The notes: generated by a model not told the origin, from the sequence alone. Numbered from the stretch's first letter, positions 15,675-24,658 are shown. The stretch is 64,000 bases of DNA from Paenarthrobacter sp. JL.01a (GCF_025452095.1 NZ_CP104877.1:3472001-3536000); one strand, 5' to 3'. A program made the numbers and translations.

Positions 15675-17732
15675 TCAGACCGCCGGGGTCAGCGCGGGAT
15701 CCGGGTTCGGGCTGGTTTCGGATGGCACTGGGGCCGGGTCCGGGTTGGCTGGTTGGGTGGGCTCCTGCTGGGGCACGGTCGGCTCGGGCGACGGCGGCAC
15801 CGGGTTTTGCGGCGCCGTCGGTTCCGGCTGGGGAACAACGGGGTCAGTCGACGGCGGCGGTACGCTCGGGTCCGTAACGACTGGAGGCGTTGTTGGATCC
15901 GACGCAGGTGGCGGCACGGTCGGTGGAGTGGTGGCAGGAGGTGGCGTGGGACCGCTGGCCGCTCCGCCGGTGGGTTCAGGAGTTGGCGTGGTGGTTCCCG
16001 ATCCCGGCGTTCCGGGTGCCGGGGCACCATTCGTCCCGGTGCTGCCGCCTGTCCCAGGGGTGCCGCTTGTGCCGCCGGTCCCTGCCGAGCCGGCCGCGCC
16101 GCCAGTTCCCGCCGCCGAACCTGCCGGGGATCCCGCCGGGGATCCCGCCGTCGAACCCTGGCCGGTCCCCGCCCCTGTGCCTGGCCCGCCTGTTCCTGTC
16201 TTGCCGGATCGGGCAGGGCTCTTTCCCGTCCCCGTCCGCGTCACCCCAGCCCCAGCGCTTGCCTCGAGTCCCGCCGTCGGGCTTCCAACTGCCGGCGCCG
16301 CTCCCGGCGCTCCGCCACCCCCGCCGTTCGCGTGTGCCCCGGCACCGGTAGTACCGTCGCCGCGCATGACGTCTGCCGCCTGGTTGCCGAACATGGAAGC
16401 CAATAGGCCGTTGCCTTCAGGAGTCTGTGCTGCCGTCGCGGTGGCAATGGTGAGCGCCGTCGCTGCCGTGACGGCTGCTGCCGCCAACCGGAGGCGGGCG
16501 CGGGGTGCATGGCCGGGTGTGGCCGCAGACTTAGCGGCAGCCATGACGCCAAGATGGGGCCTGGCGACGACGTGGGGCTGCGGTGCCCCGGGAGCGGCGG
16601 AAGGAGCAGCAACCGGAACCGCCGAAGCAACGGCCTGCGCGTCCATGGCTGCCGAAATCCCGGCCCCCGCGATAGCTGCCCCCAGGCAGATGGAAGACTT
16701 CGGATCAGCGTCGACGGCGATGGGCCGGTCGAGTTCCACCGAAATCATCCCGGCTACCAAGGGAATGCGCGATGACCCCCCGATCAGCAGGACAGCACTC
16801 AGCTCCGCGGGCTCAACGTTGATGCTGCGCAGGCTTCGCTCCAGTGCGTGCACCGTTTCCCGGATAGGCGCCTCGATCAGCGTTTCGAATTCGGACCGGA
16901 CCAGCCGCAGCGTCCGCTGGGTTCCCGGCAGGGCGACGGCGATACTGGTTTCGCTGTCCATGGAGAGAGCTTCCTTGGCTTCCCTGCATTCCCGCCGCAG
17001 CCTCGACAACGACGCCTTGCTTTCAGGGTCCTCCGGATCAAGCCCATCCATGGCCTCCCCCAGATGGGCGATCACGTGGCGCAGCACGGCGGCGTCGAAA
17101 TCGGCGCCGCCAAGGGTTTCGATGCCGTCGGGACGGCCCAGGAGCTCGAAGGTACCAGCGGCCGTCTTCCGCAGAACTGCGGTATCGAACGTCCCACCGC
17201 CGAGGTCGTACACAGCGACGGTGCTGCCGTCCTCCACCCGGGTTTGGGCCGCATAATGCACGGCCGCGGCCACGGGTTCGCTGATCAGCGTGACGTCCGT
17301 CAAACCTGCCAGGTTCAGCGACGCAAGGACGGTTGCGGTGCGGTGCCCGCCCCACGATGCCGGGTGCGTCATGATGATCGACGACGGCGAGCTTCCCTCA
17401 CGCTCTTCGGCTCTGTCCACCACCCATCGGGCCAGGGTGGCGTACACGTCCTCCGGGGCCAACCACGACTCACCCACGGCAAGCGGAACTGCGTCCCCTA
17501 TGCGCCGCTTGAACTCCCTGACCATCCGCCCGGGATCGTCCAAACCCCGGCGCTCAGCAGCCTCCCCCACCAATATCCGGCCTTCAGCTGTGTAGTAAAG
17601 CACCGACGGCACGGCGCTTCCCTGCAGCCCAAGCGGCAGGATTTCAGGAGTGGGTGCAGGACTCCCGGAGGGCCTGAGAAGAGCTGCGGCTGTGTAACTT
17701 GTCCCGACGTCAATGGCGAGAACATAGCTCAT
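15675..17732 (-). CDS. Membrane-anchored Hsp70-like ATPase with Pro/Gly/Thr-rich tail
   Basis: 685 residues. Residues 1-380 form an Hsp70 nucleotide-binding domain: phosphate-1 LAIDVGTSYTAAAL, phosphate-2 VYDLGGGTFD, adenosine loop LLIGGSSRIPLV. There is no Hsp70 substrate-binding domain. Instead a linker leads to one hydrophobic segment (LRLAAAAVTAATALTIATA, about residue 430-450) and then about 220 residues rich in Gly, Thr, Ser and Pro (PTPEPTGG, QPEPTAPQNPVPP), which would cross the cell wall. This layout suggests an envelope sensor or scaffold rather than a folding chaperone. First gene of the five-gene cluster; GAGGT precedes the ATG. Confidence 0.85.
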   Translation of the reverse strand: MSYVLAIDVGTSYTAAALLRPSGSPAPTPEILPLGLQGSAVPSVLYYTAEGRILVGEAAERRGLDDPGRMVREFKRRIGDAVPLAVGESWLAPEDVYATLARWVVDRAEEREGSSPSSIIMTHPASWGGHRTATVLASLNLAGLTDVTLISEPVAAAVHYAAQTRVEDGSTVAVYDLGGGTFDTAVLRKTAAGTFELLGRPDGIETLGGADFDAAVLRHVIAHLGEAMDGLDPEDPESKASLSRLRRECREAKEALSMDSETSIAVALPGTQRTLRLVRSEFETLIEAPIRETVHALERSLRSINVEPAELSAVLLIGGSSRIPLVAGMISVELDRPIAVDADPKSSICLGAAIAGAGISAAMDAQAVASAVPVAAPSAAPGAPQPHVVARPHLGVMAAAKSAATPGHAPRARLRLAAAAVTAATALTIATATAAQTPEGNGLLASMFGNQAADVMRGDGTTGAGAHANGGGGGAPGAAPAVGSPTAGLEASAGAGVTRTGTGKSPARSGKTGTGGPGTGAGTGQGSTAGSPAGSPAGSAAGTGGAAGSAGTGGTSGTPGTGGSTGTNGAPAPGTPGSGTTTPTPEPTGGAASGPTPPPATTPPTVPPPASDPTTPPVVTDPSVPPPSTDPVVPQPEPTAPQNPVPPSPEPTVPQQEPTQPANPDPAPVPSETSPNPDPALTPAV

Positions 17733-17844
17733 GGGTACCTCGAAAGTTCACATGGCACGGCGCGAGCGGGCTGCTTCACTTGCGGATCCTGAACAAGTTA
17801 GCACCTGCTCCGGAACGGCAAAAGGCTTAATTGCTACACCGATT

Positions 17845-17850
17845 TGTCAA
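17845..17850 (-). promoter_or_regulatory. Consensus -35 box upstream of the Hsp70-like gene
   Basis: The minus strand carries TTGACA here, about 115 bp upstream of the Hsp70-like ATG in an AT-richer patch. No good -10 lies at 17 nt; TAAGCC at 15 nt is the nearest. Low-confidence promoter for the Hsp70-LuxR-IniBAC-like cluster. Confidence 0.3.
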
Positions 17851-17910
17851 TTTCTTGATACCTGTGATGACTATCCAGGTAAAGCTCCTGCTCAGGGCAG
17901 GGTTTGGCCC

Positions 17911-18978
17911 CTAAAGCCCGGAGTATGAATGCAGGCCGTTGAAAACGGTGTTTACGAGGGTGAAGTTGATGATGACGCAGGCATAACCGACGATCGACAA
18001 CCAGGCCGCACGGGTTCCCGTCCAGCCACGCGTTGCACGGGCGTGCAGGTACCCGGCGTACACAACCCAGATCACGAAGGTCCACACTTCCTTGGGGTCC
18101 CAACCCCAGAAGCGGCCCCATGCCTTCTCAGCCCAGATGGCACCGAACATGAGAGTGAACGTCCAGCCGATGAAGGCGATCGCATTGATGCGGTAGGAAA
18201 GGTTCTCCAGGCTCAATGCGTTGGGGACCACCCGCATGAAGGACAGGTTGTCCTTGCGTCCTGCGGCCAGGTTCTTCTGCCTGTACGACTGCAGCAGCTG
18301 CAGCACGGACATGGCGAAGGTCAGGGTGAACAAGGCCGATGACAGGACGGCGATGGAGACGTGGATGATGAGCCAGTAGCTCTGCAAAGCGGGAACCAAG
18401 TGGCCTACAGGGGTCCAGAAGGACACGGATGCGGCCACCAGCATGATGATCGCCAGGCCCAGCACGAAGGTTCCCAGGAACCGCAGGTCGCGGCGGATCA
18501 GGGTGATCAGGAAGACGGCCACCGCCACGAACGCACCCGTGGTGAGGAACTCGTACATGTTGCCCCACGGCACACGGCCGGCCCCCAGGGCCCGGGTCAC
18601 CACTCCAGCGCCATGGATCAGGACGCCCAGGACGGTCAAGGCGACGGCCACACGCGCCGGAACGCGTCGTTCGGCTGTGTATTTCATGTCACCTGCGGCG
18701 GTTCCGCCCGCGTAGGTGGGGCCCGACGTCGGCCGCTCGGCCCGCCCGGCCGGCCCACCGGCGTCGGGACCTGACAAAGCAGCCCCCACGCGACCGGCGG
18801 CCACGGTCACCTTTTCGCTGGTGGAACTGGCTGCGGCCTTGAGGTCCACCGCCTGGAAGGTCTTGCTGCTCTTGGCCAGATCCCAGGCAAAAGCGATGAA
18901 CGCCACGGTGTACGTGCCGGCGGCCAACAGCATGAACAGCTCGCTGTACTGGCCCAGGGTTTCGTTTATGGCTGGCAT
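17911..18978 (-). CDS. ccsB: Cytochrome c biogenesis protein CcsB (ResC)
   Basis: 355-residue membrane protein of System II cytochrome c maturation; with ResB it moves haem outward and attaches it to apocytochrome CxxCH sites. The heme-handling WWD motif is seen as WGRFWGWDPKEVWTFVIW and conserved histidines occur in HVSIAVLSS, HAR and similar segments; about eight membrane segments. The ATG at 18978 overlaps the resB stop by one base (TAATG), so this start is preferred over one further upstream inside resB. Last gene of the operon. Confidence 0.93.
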   Translation of the reverse strand: MPAINETLGQYSELFMLLAAGTYTVAFIAFAWDLAKSSKTFQAVDLKAAASSTSEKVTVAAGRVGAALSGPDAGGPAGRAERPTSGPTYAGGTAAGDMKYTAERRVPARVAVALTVLGVLIHGAGVVTRALGAGRVPWGNMYEFLTTGAFVAVAVFLITLIRRDLRFLGTFVLGLAIIMLVAASVSFWTPVGHLVPALQSYWLIIHVSIAVLSSALFTLTFAMSVLQLLQSYRQKNLAAGRKDNLSFMRVVPNALSLENLSYRINAIAFIGWTFTLMFGAIWAEKAWGRFWGWDPKEVWTFVIWVVYAGYLHARATRGWTGTRAAWLSIVGYACVIINFTLVNTVFNGLHSYSGL

Positions 18979-20681
18979 TACTGGTCCTTCGAGGTTGAGG
19001 AAGAGACGGTTCGCGGTGCGGGGGGCTCCGTCGGGTCGGGGATGTTCCATTCGCGGGCAAAGAGTTCCCGCAATGCTGCGGCTTCACCGGCAAGGCGGTG
19101 GTCTTCGCCGCGGGCAAGCAGGCCGTACTCCACCATGGTGCGGCCGTCTTCATGCGTCCCGGTACGGACCCAGACGCGGCGACGGTTGACGTAGAGGGAA
19201 ACCATCAGGCCTGCCACGGCAAGCAGGCCGAAGATCAGGGCATACAGCTGGCCCGGGTTGTGGTGGATATCCACGCCGATGTATTTCTTGACGCTGTCGA
19301 AACTGATGCTTCCCTTGCCGTCGGGGAGCGTGGCGCTCTGGCCCAGTCCGAGCACGATGCCGCCGGCCTCGAGCTTGCGCCCGTTGAGCTGGGTGAGGTT
19401 CCTGACGTCCAGTTCAAAGACGTTCTGCGGCGCGCCATCATCAAGGCCGAGGTCGCCATAGTAGGAGTCCAGCGTCAACTGCGGGTTGGCCAATGCCGGG
19501 TCGGCACTGAAGGAAATTCCTTGATCCGACTGGAAAGCCGTGGGCAGGAAGAAGCCGTTGAAGCCGAGTTGGTCGGGCTTGCTGTCCGGGACCTTGATGA
19601 CAACCGAGGAGTAGTAGTTGGCACCCTGCACTTTGGCAGTCACAGGTCCCTGGAACGCCACATTGCCGTCGCCATCCCGGACAGTGACCACAGGCGCGTA
19701 GCCGTTGCCCGTGAGGTACAGGCTGGTTCCGCCCAGGGAAACGGGGTCGTTGACCTTGAGCACTTGCTTCTGTTCGGGGGCGTCCGGGTTCTCCTTGGTG
19801 GTGACCTCGGCCGTGTAGTCGATCGGCTGACCGGTCTTCTTGGGCGATTCCCGGTCGAACGTCGCTTGGAACTTGTCCAAACGGAGGGAGTACGGCTGGA
19901 GCGAGCTGCTCTGGAAGTTGGTCCCCGGGGTGAACTGGTCGTAGCCCACAAGAGTGTTGACGAACGTTTCGCCCTCCACCAAAATGCGCTGGCCGCTGTA
20001 TCCGAAGAGACCGCCGATGGCCACGGATACCAGCACCCCGATCAATGAGGTGTGGAAGACGAGGTTGCCGACTTCCTTCAGGAAGCCGCGCTCGGCACCC
20101 AGGGACGGCAGGGCGCCGTCGATGTCCCGCACTTCAACGCGGTAGCCGCGCTTCTTGAGCAGCCCGGCGGCATCGTTGATGGCTTTCGACGCCGGGATCC
20201 CGGCGTCGGCGGGCAGCGCCAGGGTGCCGTACTCCGGAAGCCGCGACAGGCGCTTCGGGGTCCTGGGCGGCTGCGACTTCATGGCTTTGTAGTGCGCGAT
20301 GGCGCGCGGCGTGACACAGCCGATCAGCGAGATGAAAAGCAGGATGTAGATGGCCGAGAACCACGCTGAGGAGTAGACGTCGAACATCTGGAGGGCATCC
20401 AGGAACGGCCCGGTTGCGGGGTTGTTCTTGATCCACTCCGTGACCGTGACAGGGTTGGCGGCACGCTGCGGAAAAAGCGATCCGGGTACCGCTCCTACAG
20501 CAAGCAGGAGCAGCAGGAACAGCGCCGTGCGCATGCTGGTCAGCTGCGTCCAAGCCCACCTGAGCATGCCTTTGACTCCGAGCGCAGGTACCGCGGCCTC
20601 GGATTTGGCCTGCTGGAGCTTTCCTTCCGCTGTCTTTTCGGCGGCTGGAGACTTCTTGTTGGCTTTCACGGACCCGCTCAT
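18978..20681 (-). CDS. resB: Cytochrome c biogenesis protein ResB
   Basis: 567 residues. ResB domain: membrane segments near TALFLLLLLAVGAVPGSLFP, WFSAIYILLFISLIGCVTPR and VFHTSLIGVLVSVAIGGLFG, a large extracytoplasmic beta-rich region (about 200-480) and a final segment LIFGLLAVAGLMVSLYVNRR. It forms the haem export and ligation complex with CcsB. The chosen ATG overlaps the ccdA stop by one base (TGATG); the open frame extends much further upstream, but that part is only a shadow of ccdA. Confidence 0.93.
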   Translation of the reverse strand: MSGSVKANKKSPAAEKTAEGKLQQAKSEAAVPALGVKGMLRWAWTQLTSMRTALFLLLLLAVGAVPGSLFPQRAANPVTVTEWIKNNPATGPFLDALQMFDVYSSAWFSAIYILLFISLIGCVTPRAIAHYKAMKSQPPRTPKRLSRLPEYGTLALPADAGIPASKAINDAAGLLKKRGYRVEVRDIDGALPSLGAERGFLKEVGNLVFHTSLIGVLVSVAIGGLFGYSGQRILVEGETFVNTLVGYDQFTPGTNFQSSSLQPYSLRLDKFQATFDRESPKKTGQPIDYTAEVTTKENPDAPEQKQVLKVNDPVSLGGTSLYLTGNGYAPVVTVRDGDGNVAFQGPVTAKVQGANYYSSVVIKVPDSKPDQLGFNGFFLPTAFQSDQGISFSADPALANPQLTLDSYYGDLGLDDGAPQNVFELDVRNLTQLNGRKLEAGGIVLGLGQSATLPDGKGSISFDSVKKYIGVDIHHNPGQLYALIFGLLAVAGLMVSLYVNRRRVWVRTGTHEDGRTMVEYGLLARGEDHRLAGEAAALRELFAREWNIPDPTEPPAPRTVSSSTSKDQ

Positions 20682-21436
20682 CAGATTGGCAACTTCACGT
20701 CGTTTTGGAACCAGTACTGCAACTCGGTCACCCAGTGGCCCCACACGCCGGTGGCCATCAGGATACCCAGCAAAATCAGGATGCCTCCGCCGATCCGCTG
20801 GATGGCCAGACGGTGCTTGCGGAAGAAGGACATCACACCCATGCCGCGGCGCACAGCCAAGGCAATCAGGAGGAACGGGATGCCCAGGCCAAGGCTGTAA
20901 ATGAACGCCAGCAGCGCACCTTTGGCAGCCGAGGAGCCACCGGACAGGCTGAGCAACTGCACGGCGGAATAGGTCGGGCCAATGCAGGGAGCCCAGCCCA
21001 GCCCGAACGTCAGCCCCAGGAGCGGAGCGCCCCACAGCCCGGCCCGTGGTTTCGCGTGGATCTTGGCGTCCCGCTGCAGCCAGCCGAATCCACCCATGAA
21101 CACCACGCCCATGACGATTACCAGGATGCCCAGCAGCTGCGTGATCCAGGCGTTCTGCGGGCCTGTCAGGAGGGTACCGAGCTGGCCGAAGGCACCGCCC
21201 AGGAGCACGAAGATCACCGAGAAGCCGAGGACGAACAGCCCGATGCCCGCCAGCATGCGGCCGCGCCGCTGCTTTTCAAGATCGACGCCGGTCAGTCCCG
21301 TGACGTACCCGAGGTACCCGGGCACCAATGGCAGCACACAGGGCGAGAGGAACGAGACCAGCCCGGCCAGCAATGCCACCGGCACGGCCAGCAGCAAGGA
21401 ACCGTTGAGGATTGTCTCGGCGAAAGGACTGTTCAC
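20681..21436 (-). CDS. ccdA: Cytochrome c biogenesis protein CcdA
   Basis: 251-residue six-helix membrane protein of the DsbD/CcdA family. It passes reducing equivalents from cytoplasmic thioredoxin to the extracytoplasmic TlpA/ResA, which keeps apocytochrome cysteines reduced. The two cysteines are visible in SFLSPCVLPLVPGY (TM1) and LGWAPCIGPTYSA (TM4). It begins 5 bp after the tlpA/resA gene and overlaps resB by one base. Confidence 0.95.
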   Translation of the reverse strand: MNSPFAETILNGSLLLAVPVALLAGLVSFLSPCVLPLVPGYLGYVTGLTGVDLEKQRRGRMLAGIGLFVLGFSVIFVLLGGAFGQLGTLLTGPQNAWITQLLGILVIVMGVVFMGGFGWLQRDAKIHAKPRAGLWGAPLLGLTFGLGWAPCIGPTYSAVQLLSLSGGSSAAKGALLAFIYSLGLGIPFLLIALAVRRGMGVMSFFRKHRLAIQRIGGGILILLGILMATGVWGHWVTELQYWFQNDVKLPI

Positions 21437-21441
21437 GGCGA

Positions 21442-22047
21442 CTACTCGGCCACGGCGGAGGTGATGAGGGCCTTCAAGGTGCTCTTTTCAATCTCCCCGA
21501 GCACGCGGGAGGCCACTTTGCCTTCCTTGTCCAGGACCAGGGTTGTGGGGACAGCACCCGGCGGGACGATGCCGGAGACGGACAGCAGCACGGACCCGTC
21601 CTTATCGTTGAAGCTCGGGTAGGTGAGGTTGAACGTCTTGTCGAAGGCCTCCGCGGTGGCTTTCTCGTCCCGCAGGTTCACGCCAAAGAACTGGACACCC
21701 TGGTCCTTGTATTCCTGGTGCAGGGCTTCAAGCTGTGGGGCTTCAATGCGGCAAGGCGCGCACGCGGCGAACCAGAAGTTCAGAACAGTGACTTTGCCCT
21801 TGAGGTCCTCGGGCTTCACTTCAGTGCCGTTGAACAGCGTGCCCTTGAGTATCACGGGTGCGGCACGGTCAGCCTTGGCGAACTCCGTTACCGAGCCATC
21901 GCCTGCAACGTAGTTCTTGTTGTCACCGGCCTTGGCCTGTTCCGCGAGGGAATCCTTCTGCGCGCAGGCAGAAAGGCCCATGGTCAGTCCGGCCAGCAGG
22001 ACGCCGCCGACAGTAAGAACGCCGCGGCGGGAAAGGTTGTTGTCCAT
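21442..22047 (-). CDS. resA: TlpA/ResA-type thiol-disulfide oxidoreductase lipoprotein
   Basis: 201 residues. N-terminal lipoprotein signal with RR in the n-region and lipobox LSAC (C28), so it is anchored outside the membrane. The thioredoxin-like domain has the active site FAACAPCRIEAP (CAPC) and the family's V-x-F/Y-x-P elements. It should reduce apocytochrome c before haem attachment, fed by CcdA. Second gene of the operon, 6 bp after the phosphatase gene. Confidence 0.92.
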   Translation of the reverse strand: MDNNLSRRGVLTVGGVLLAGLTMGLSACAQKDSLAEQAKAGDNKNYVAGDGSVTEFAKADRAAPVILKGTLFNGTEVKPEDLKGKVTVLNFWFAACAPCRIEAPQLEALHQEYKDQGVQFFGVNLRDEKATAEAFDKTFNLTYPSFNDKDGSVLLSVSGIVPPGAVPTTLVLDKEGKVASRVLGEIEKSTLKALITSAVAE

Positions 22048-22053
22048 GTCTTC

Positions 22054-22719
22054 CTACGCTCCCGGGGTGCTGGCCGCGCCGGGAAGCAGCGCAGCCGCGG
22101 GTTCGCTGTACTCAACTCGAATGATGTTGCCGTCGTCGTCGAGGGTCAGGGACGTAAGCGACGTCAAGGTGCATTCACGCTTGCGGGGATCATGGGCCAG
22201 GGGGCGCCCCTCGGCCGTCAATCGGGTGGACCAAATGGGAAGCTGGTGGCTGACCAGGATGGCCTCGGCACCATCTCCGCCCAGTTCAATGGCTTTCAAG
22301 CGTGCATCTTCCACCGCCGCCAGCACACGTGCGGCCTGCTGCTTGTACGGTTCGCCCCAGGACGGGCGCAGCGGATTGCGGAAGTAGATCCAGTGCTTGG
22401 GCTTCAGGAACTCGCTCTTGGTGGGGTGGAGTCCTTGGAAGTGGTTCTCGGCTTCGATGATCCGCGGGTCGATGGTGACCTCAAGGTTCAGCGCTTCCGC
22501 CGTCGGCATGGCTGTTTCCTGGGCACGCGTCAAGGGCGAGGCGACCAGGTGCACGATTTTGGCGCCTTCGCCGGCACGGGCAACAAAGTGGTCGGCGAGC
22601 ATCCGGGCCATCTCACGGCCGCGCTCGGAGAGGTGGAATTCCGGCAGTCGACCGTAGAGGACGCCGTCGGGATTATGGACCTCGCCATGGCGAAGCAGAT
22701 GGACAGTTGCTTGGGGCAT
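22054..22719 (-). CDS. Histidine phosphatase family protein
   Basis: 221 residues, phosphoglycerate-mutase-like fold. The catalytic RHG is in VHLLRHGEVHNPDG; the second Arg is in SPLTRAQET and the second His in SHQLPIW. The physiological substrate is unknown. It leads the cytochrome c maturation operon (phosphatase, resA, ccdA, resB, ccsB), an arrangement common in actinobacteria, but no mechanistic link is evident. Confidence 0.88.
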   Translation of the reverse strand: MPQATVHLLRHGEVHNPDGVLYGRLPEFHLSERGREMARMLADHFVARAGEGAKIVHLVASPLTRAQETAMPTAEALNLEVTIDPRIIEAENHFQGLHPTKSEFLKPKHWIYFRNPLRPSWGEPYKQQAARVLAAVEDARLKAIELGGDGAEAILVSHQLPIWSTRLTAEGRPLAHDPRKRECTLTSLTSLTLDDDGNIIRVEYSEPAAALLPGAASTPGA

Positions 22720-22817
22720 GTTTACCAGTTTCTCAAAGAAGCGGGGCGATCCGAAATCTTCTACCGCGAGTAGAACTCAAGAATTTTCCGAAAAGTTCCG
22801 TGGAGTTGGAATAAAAG

Positions 22818-22829
22818 ATGCATATGCAT
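22818..22829. promoter_or_regulatory. Perfect palindrome ATGCATATGCAT upstream of yceI
   Basis: A 12-bp perfect palindrome in an AT-rich patch about 95 bp before the yceI start, followed after 3 bp by TATACT, a good -10. Its position would let a bound repressor block the promoter. No regulator gene is adjacent, so the factor is unknown. Confidence 0.45.
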
Positions 22830-22923
22830 GTTTATACTAGACACGAAGCTCGGTTGACGCTTCAAGCAATTGGTTCAACCAGGCAAGCACGCAGTACCTT
22901 CCACTACCTATAGGAGCAACACC

Positions 22924-23478
22924 ATGATGACCCTCCCCGCTTCCGTCACCACCGGCACCTGGACCCTCGACGCTTCCCACAGCGAAATCGGCTTCACCGT
23001 CCGCCACGCAGGTATCAGCAAGGTCCGCGGCCAGTTCAAGGACGCTGCAGCCACCCTTGAGGTCGGCGAGACCCTGGCCGACTCCAAGGTCAACGCAACC
23101 ATCCAGACCGCCAGCTTCGACTCCGGCGACGTCAACCGTGACGGCCACGTCAAGGGCGAAGACTTCTTCGACGTGGAGAAGTTCCCGGAGATCACCTTCG
23201 TTTCCCGCCACGTCAAGGCCAACGGCAACAGCTTCGACCTCGTGGGCGATCTCACAATCAAGGGGGTGACCAAGGAAGTTTCCATCGAGACCGAATTCAA
23301 CGGTGTCGCTGTGGATCCGTTCGGCAACACCCGCGCAGGCGTATCGGGTGAAACCACCATCAGCCGCAAGGACTTCGGCCTTACCTGGAACGCAGTCCTC
23401 GAAGCCGGTGGCGTGCTGGTGAGCGACAAGGTTGTCATCAACCTGGAACTCGCGTTCATCGCTCCGGCAGCTGCCTGA
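22924..23478 (+). CDS. YceI family protein
   Basis: 184 residues, a full-length YceI lipocalin-like beta-barrel that in relatives binds polyprenoid lipids. Typical motifs: GTWTLDASHSEIGFTVRHAG near the start, then FFDVEKFPEITFVS and GDLTIKGVTKEV. There is no signal peptide, as in many actinobacterial members, so it is probably cytoplasmic. The ATG at 22924 is set by AGGAG 8 nt upstream; an open frame reaching 22870 lacks an SD. Transcribed alone. Confidence 0.92.
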   Translation: MMTLPASVTTGTWTLDASHSEIGFTVRHAGISKVRGQFKDAAATLEVGETLADSKVNATIQTASFDSGDVNRDGHVKGEDFFDVEKFPEITFVSRHVKANGNSFDLVGDLTIKGVTKEVSIETEFNGVAVDPFGNTRAGVSGETTISRKDFGLTWNAVLEAGGVLVSDKVVINLELAFIAPAAA

Positions 23479-23659
23479 TTCCACAACACTCCGGACGGCG
23501 TCCCTGTTCAGCCTCGTGCTGCAGGGGCGCCGTTTCGCATCCGGCTGTTTCGCACTCGCAAGGGTCACCCGGCCATTGTTCGGCAAACACCCTGTATTTA
23601 GCTGCGAGTTAGCTCCGAATTTCCTATGCAACCCTCAACCTGCGGTCTACAGTGATGCC

Positions 23660-24397
23660 ATGAGTACCCCAGATGAAGCACCCCAGCCACAGCAGCCCGG
23701 CGCCCAGCCACCGCAGCAAGGCAATGTTCCTCCTGCGGGCTACCAACCCCCGGGCGGTTACCAGCCACCGCAAGGCGGCACGGTTCCGCCTGGCGGGTAC
23801 CAAGGCCAGCAGGGCTACCAGCCTCCGACGCAACCTGGCCAGTTTTCCCAGCCCGGTCCGCCGCAGGCAGGCCCCGCCCAACCAGCCCCCGGGCAGCCGG
23901 GATTCCATTTCGAAATGCCCACTGATGGACCGCGCAGCTTCAACGACGTGATGCCCCAGGGTGGATTCTCAGGGATTTTCAAGACCCAAGGCCTGCCCAC
24001 CGAGTTGAAGGTTTCCTACTTCATCTGGGTGATCTCCGGACTCCTGGCCCTCCTCTTCGGGCTCATCGGGTTCTTCGCCATCATTGCGGCCTTCGCGTTC
24101 ATCCCCGGCGTGGCAGCCTTCCTGCTGGTACTCCTGATCCTCAGCCTGGCTGTCGCAGCAGCCCAGATTGTCCTGGCCATGAAGATGAAGGAAGGAAAGG
24201 AGTGGGCCCGCCTGGCCCTGACAGTCCTTGCCGCCGTTTCGCTGCTCCTGGCCATCTTTGGGTCCATGAACTCCGGTGCACCGGGCGCCGGCTTGGGAGG
24301 CAACTGGTTCGGCTTCCTTGTCAGCGCCGTTGCCGTCGTGATGATGTGGCTGCCCAACTCCCAGCTCTGGTTCAAGGCAATCAAGGGTCACGCATAG
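23660..24397 (+). CDS. Pro/Gln-rich four-helix membrane protein (paralogue 1)
   Basis: 245 residues of unknown function. The first 110 are Pro/Gln/Gly-rich (repeated PPGGYQ, QPGQ units), followed by four membrane segments (about 115-140, 142-172, 185-205, 215-233) with the signature KEWARLALTVLAAVSLLLA. The next gene encodes the same architecture and a matching NWARILGTVLAALSIFA segment, so the two are diverged paralogues. TACAGT ends 6 nt before the ATG, a leaderless arrangement; the open frame extends upstream without an SD. Confidence 0.8.
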   Translation: MSTPDEAPQPQQPGAQPPQQGNVPPAGYQPPGGYQPPQGGTVPPGGYQGQQGYQPPTQPGQFSQPGPPQAGPAQPAPGQPGFHFEMPTDGPRSFNDVMPQGGFSGIFKTQGLPTELKVSYFIWVISGLLALLFGLIGFFAIIAAFAFIPGVAAFLLVLLILSLAVAAAQIVLAMKMKEGKEWARLALTVLAAVSLLLAIFGSMNSGAPGAGLGGNWFGFLVSAVAVVMMWLPNSQLWFKAIKGHA

Positions 24398-24444
24398 CCC
24401 AACCCGAGCTACCGGCGTCGTTCTCCAACAGCGGTCTGTGACCA

Positions 24445-24484
24445 GAAGGCCGCGGGCGGTCCCCTAAGGATCCCCGCGGCCTTC
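24445..24484. terminator. Rho-independent-like hairpin
   Basis: Perfect 12-bp stem GAAGGCCGCGGG / CCCGCGGCCTTC with a 16-nt loop, 48 bp after the stop of the first Pro/Gln-rich membrane protein gene. The rest of the 260-bp gap to the next gene holds nothing I recognise apart from that gene's promoter. Confidence 0.75.
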
Positions 24485-24658
24485 ATCATGAAGACGTACT
24501 CCAAGATGATGATTTTCCCTGGCCCCATGGATTTCCTGCGTGTGGTATGCATCGCCGCAGGAACGTGGGGGTACGGTGGAAACAGAACCACGCTGGGGGC
24601 AGGGTCACTTTGCTGATCCCGGCGGCCGTACCTGCAGTCGAACAAGCAAAGGAATGCC

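Noticed and set aside
15622..17256. Plus-strand 544-codon frame opposite the Hsp70-like gene
   Set aside because: Complement of the Gly/Pro/Thr tail and ATPase domain; no motifs of its own.
20682..21035. N-terminal extension of ResB
   Set aside because: The open frame continues upstream, but it lies wholly inside ccdA in another frame and the TGATG junction marks the real start.
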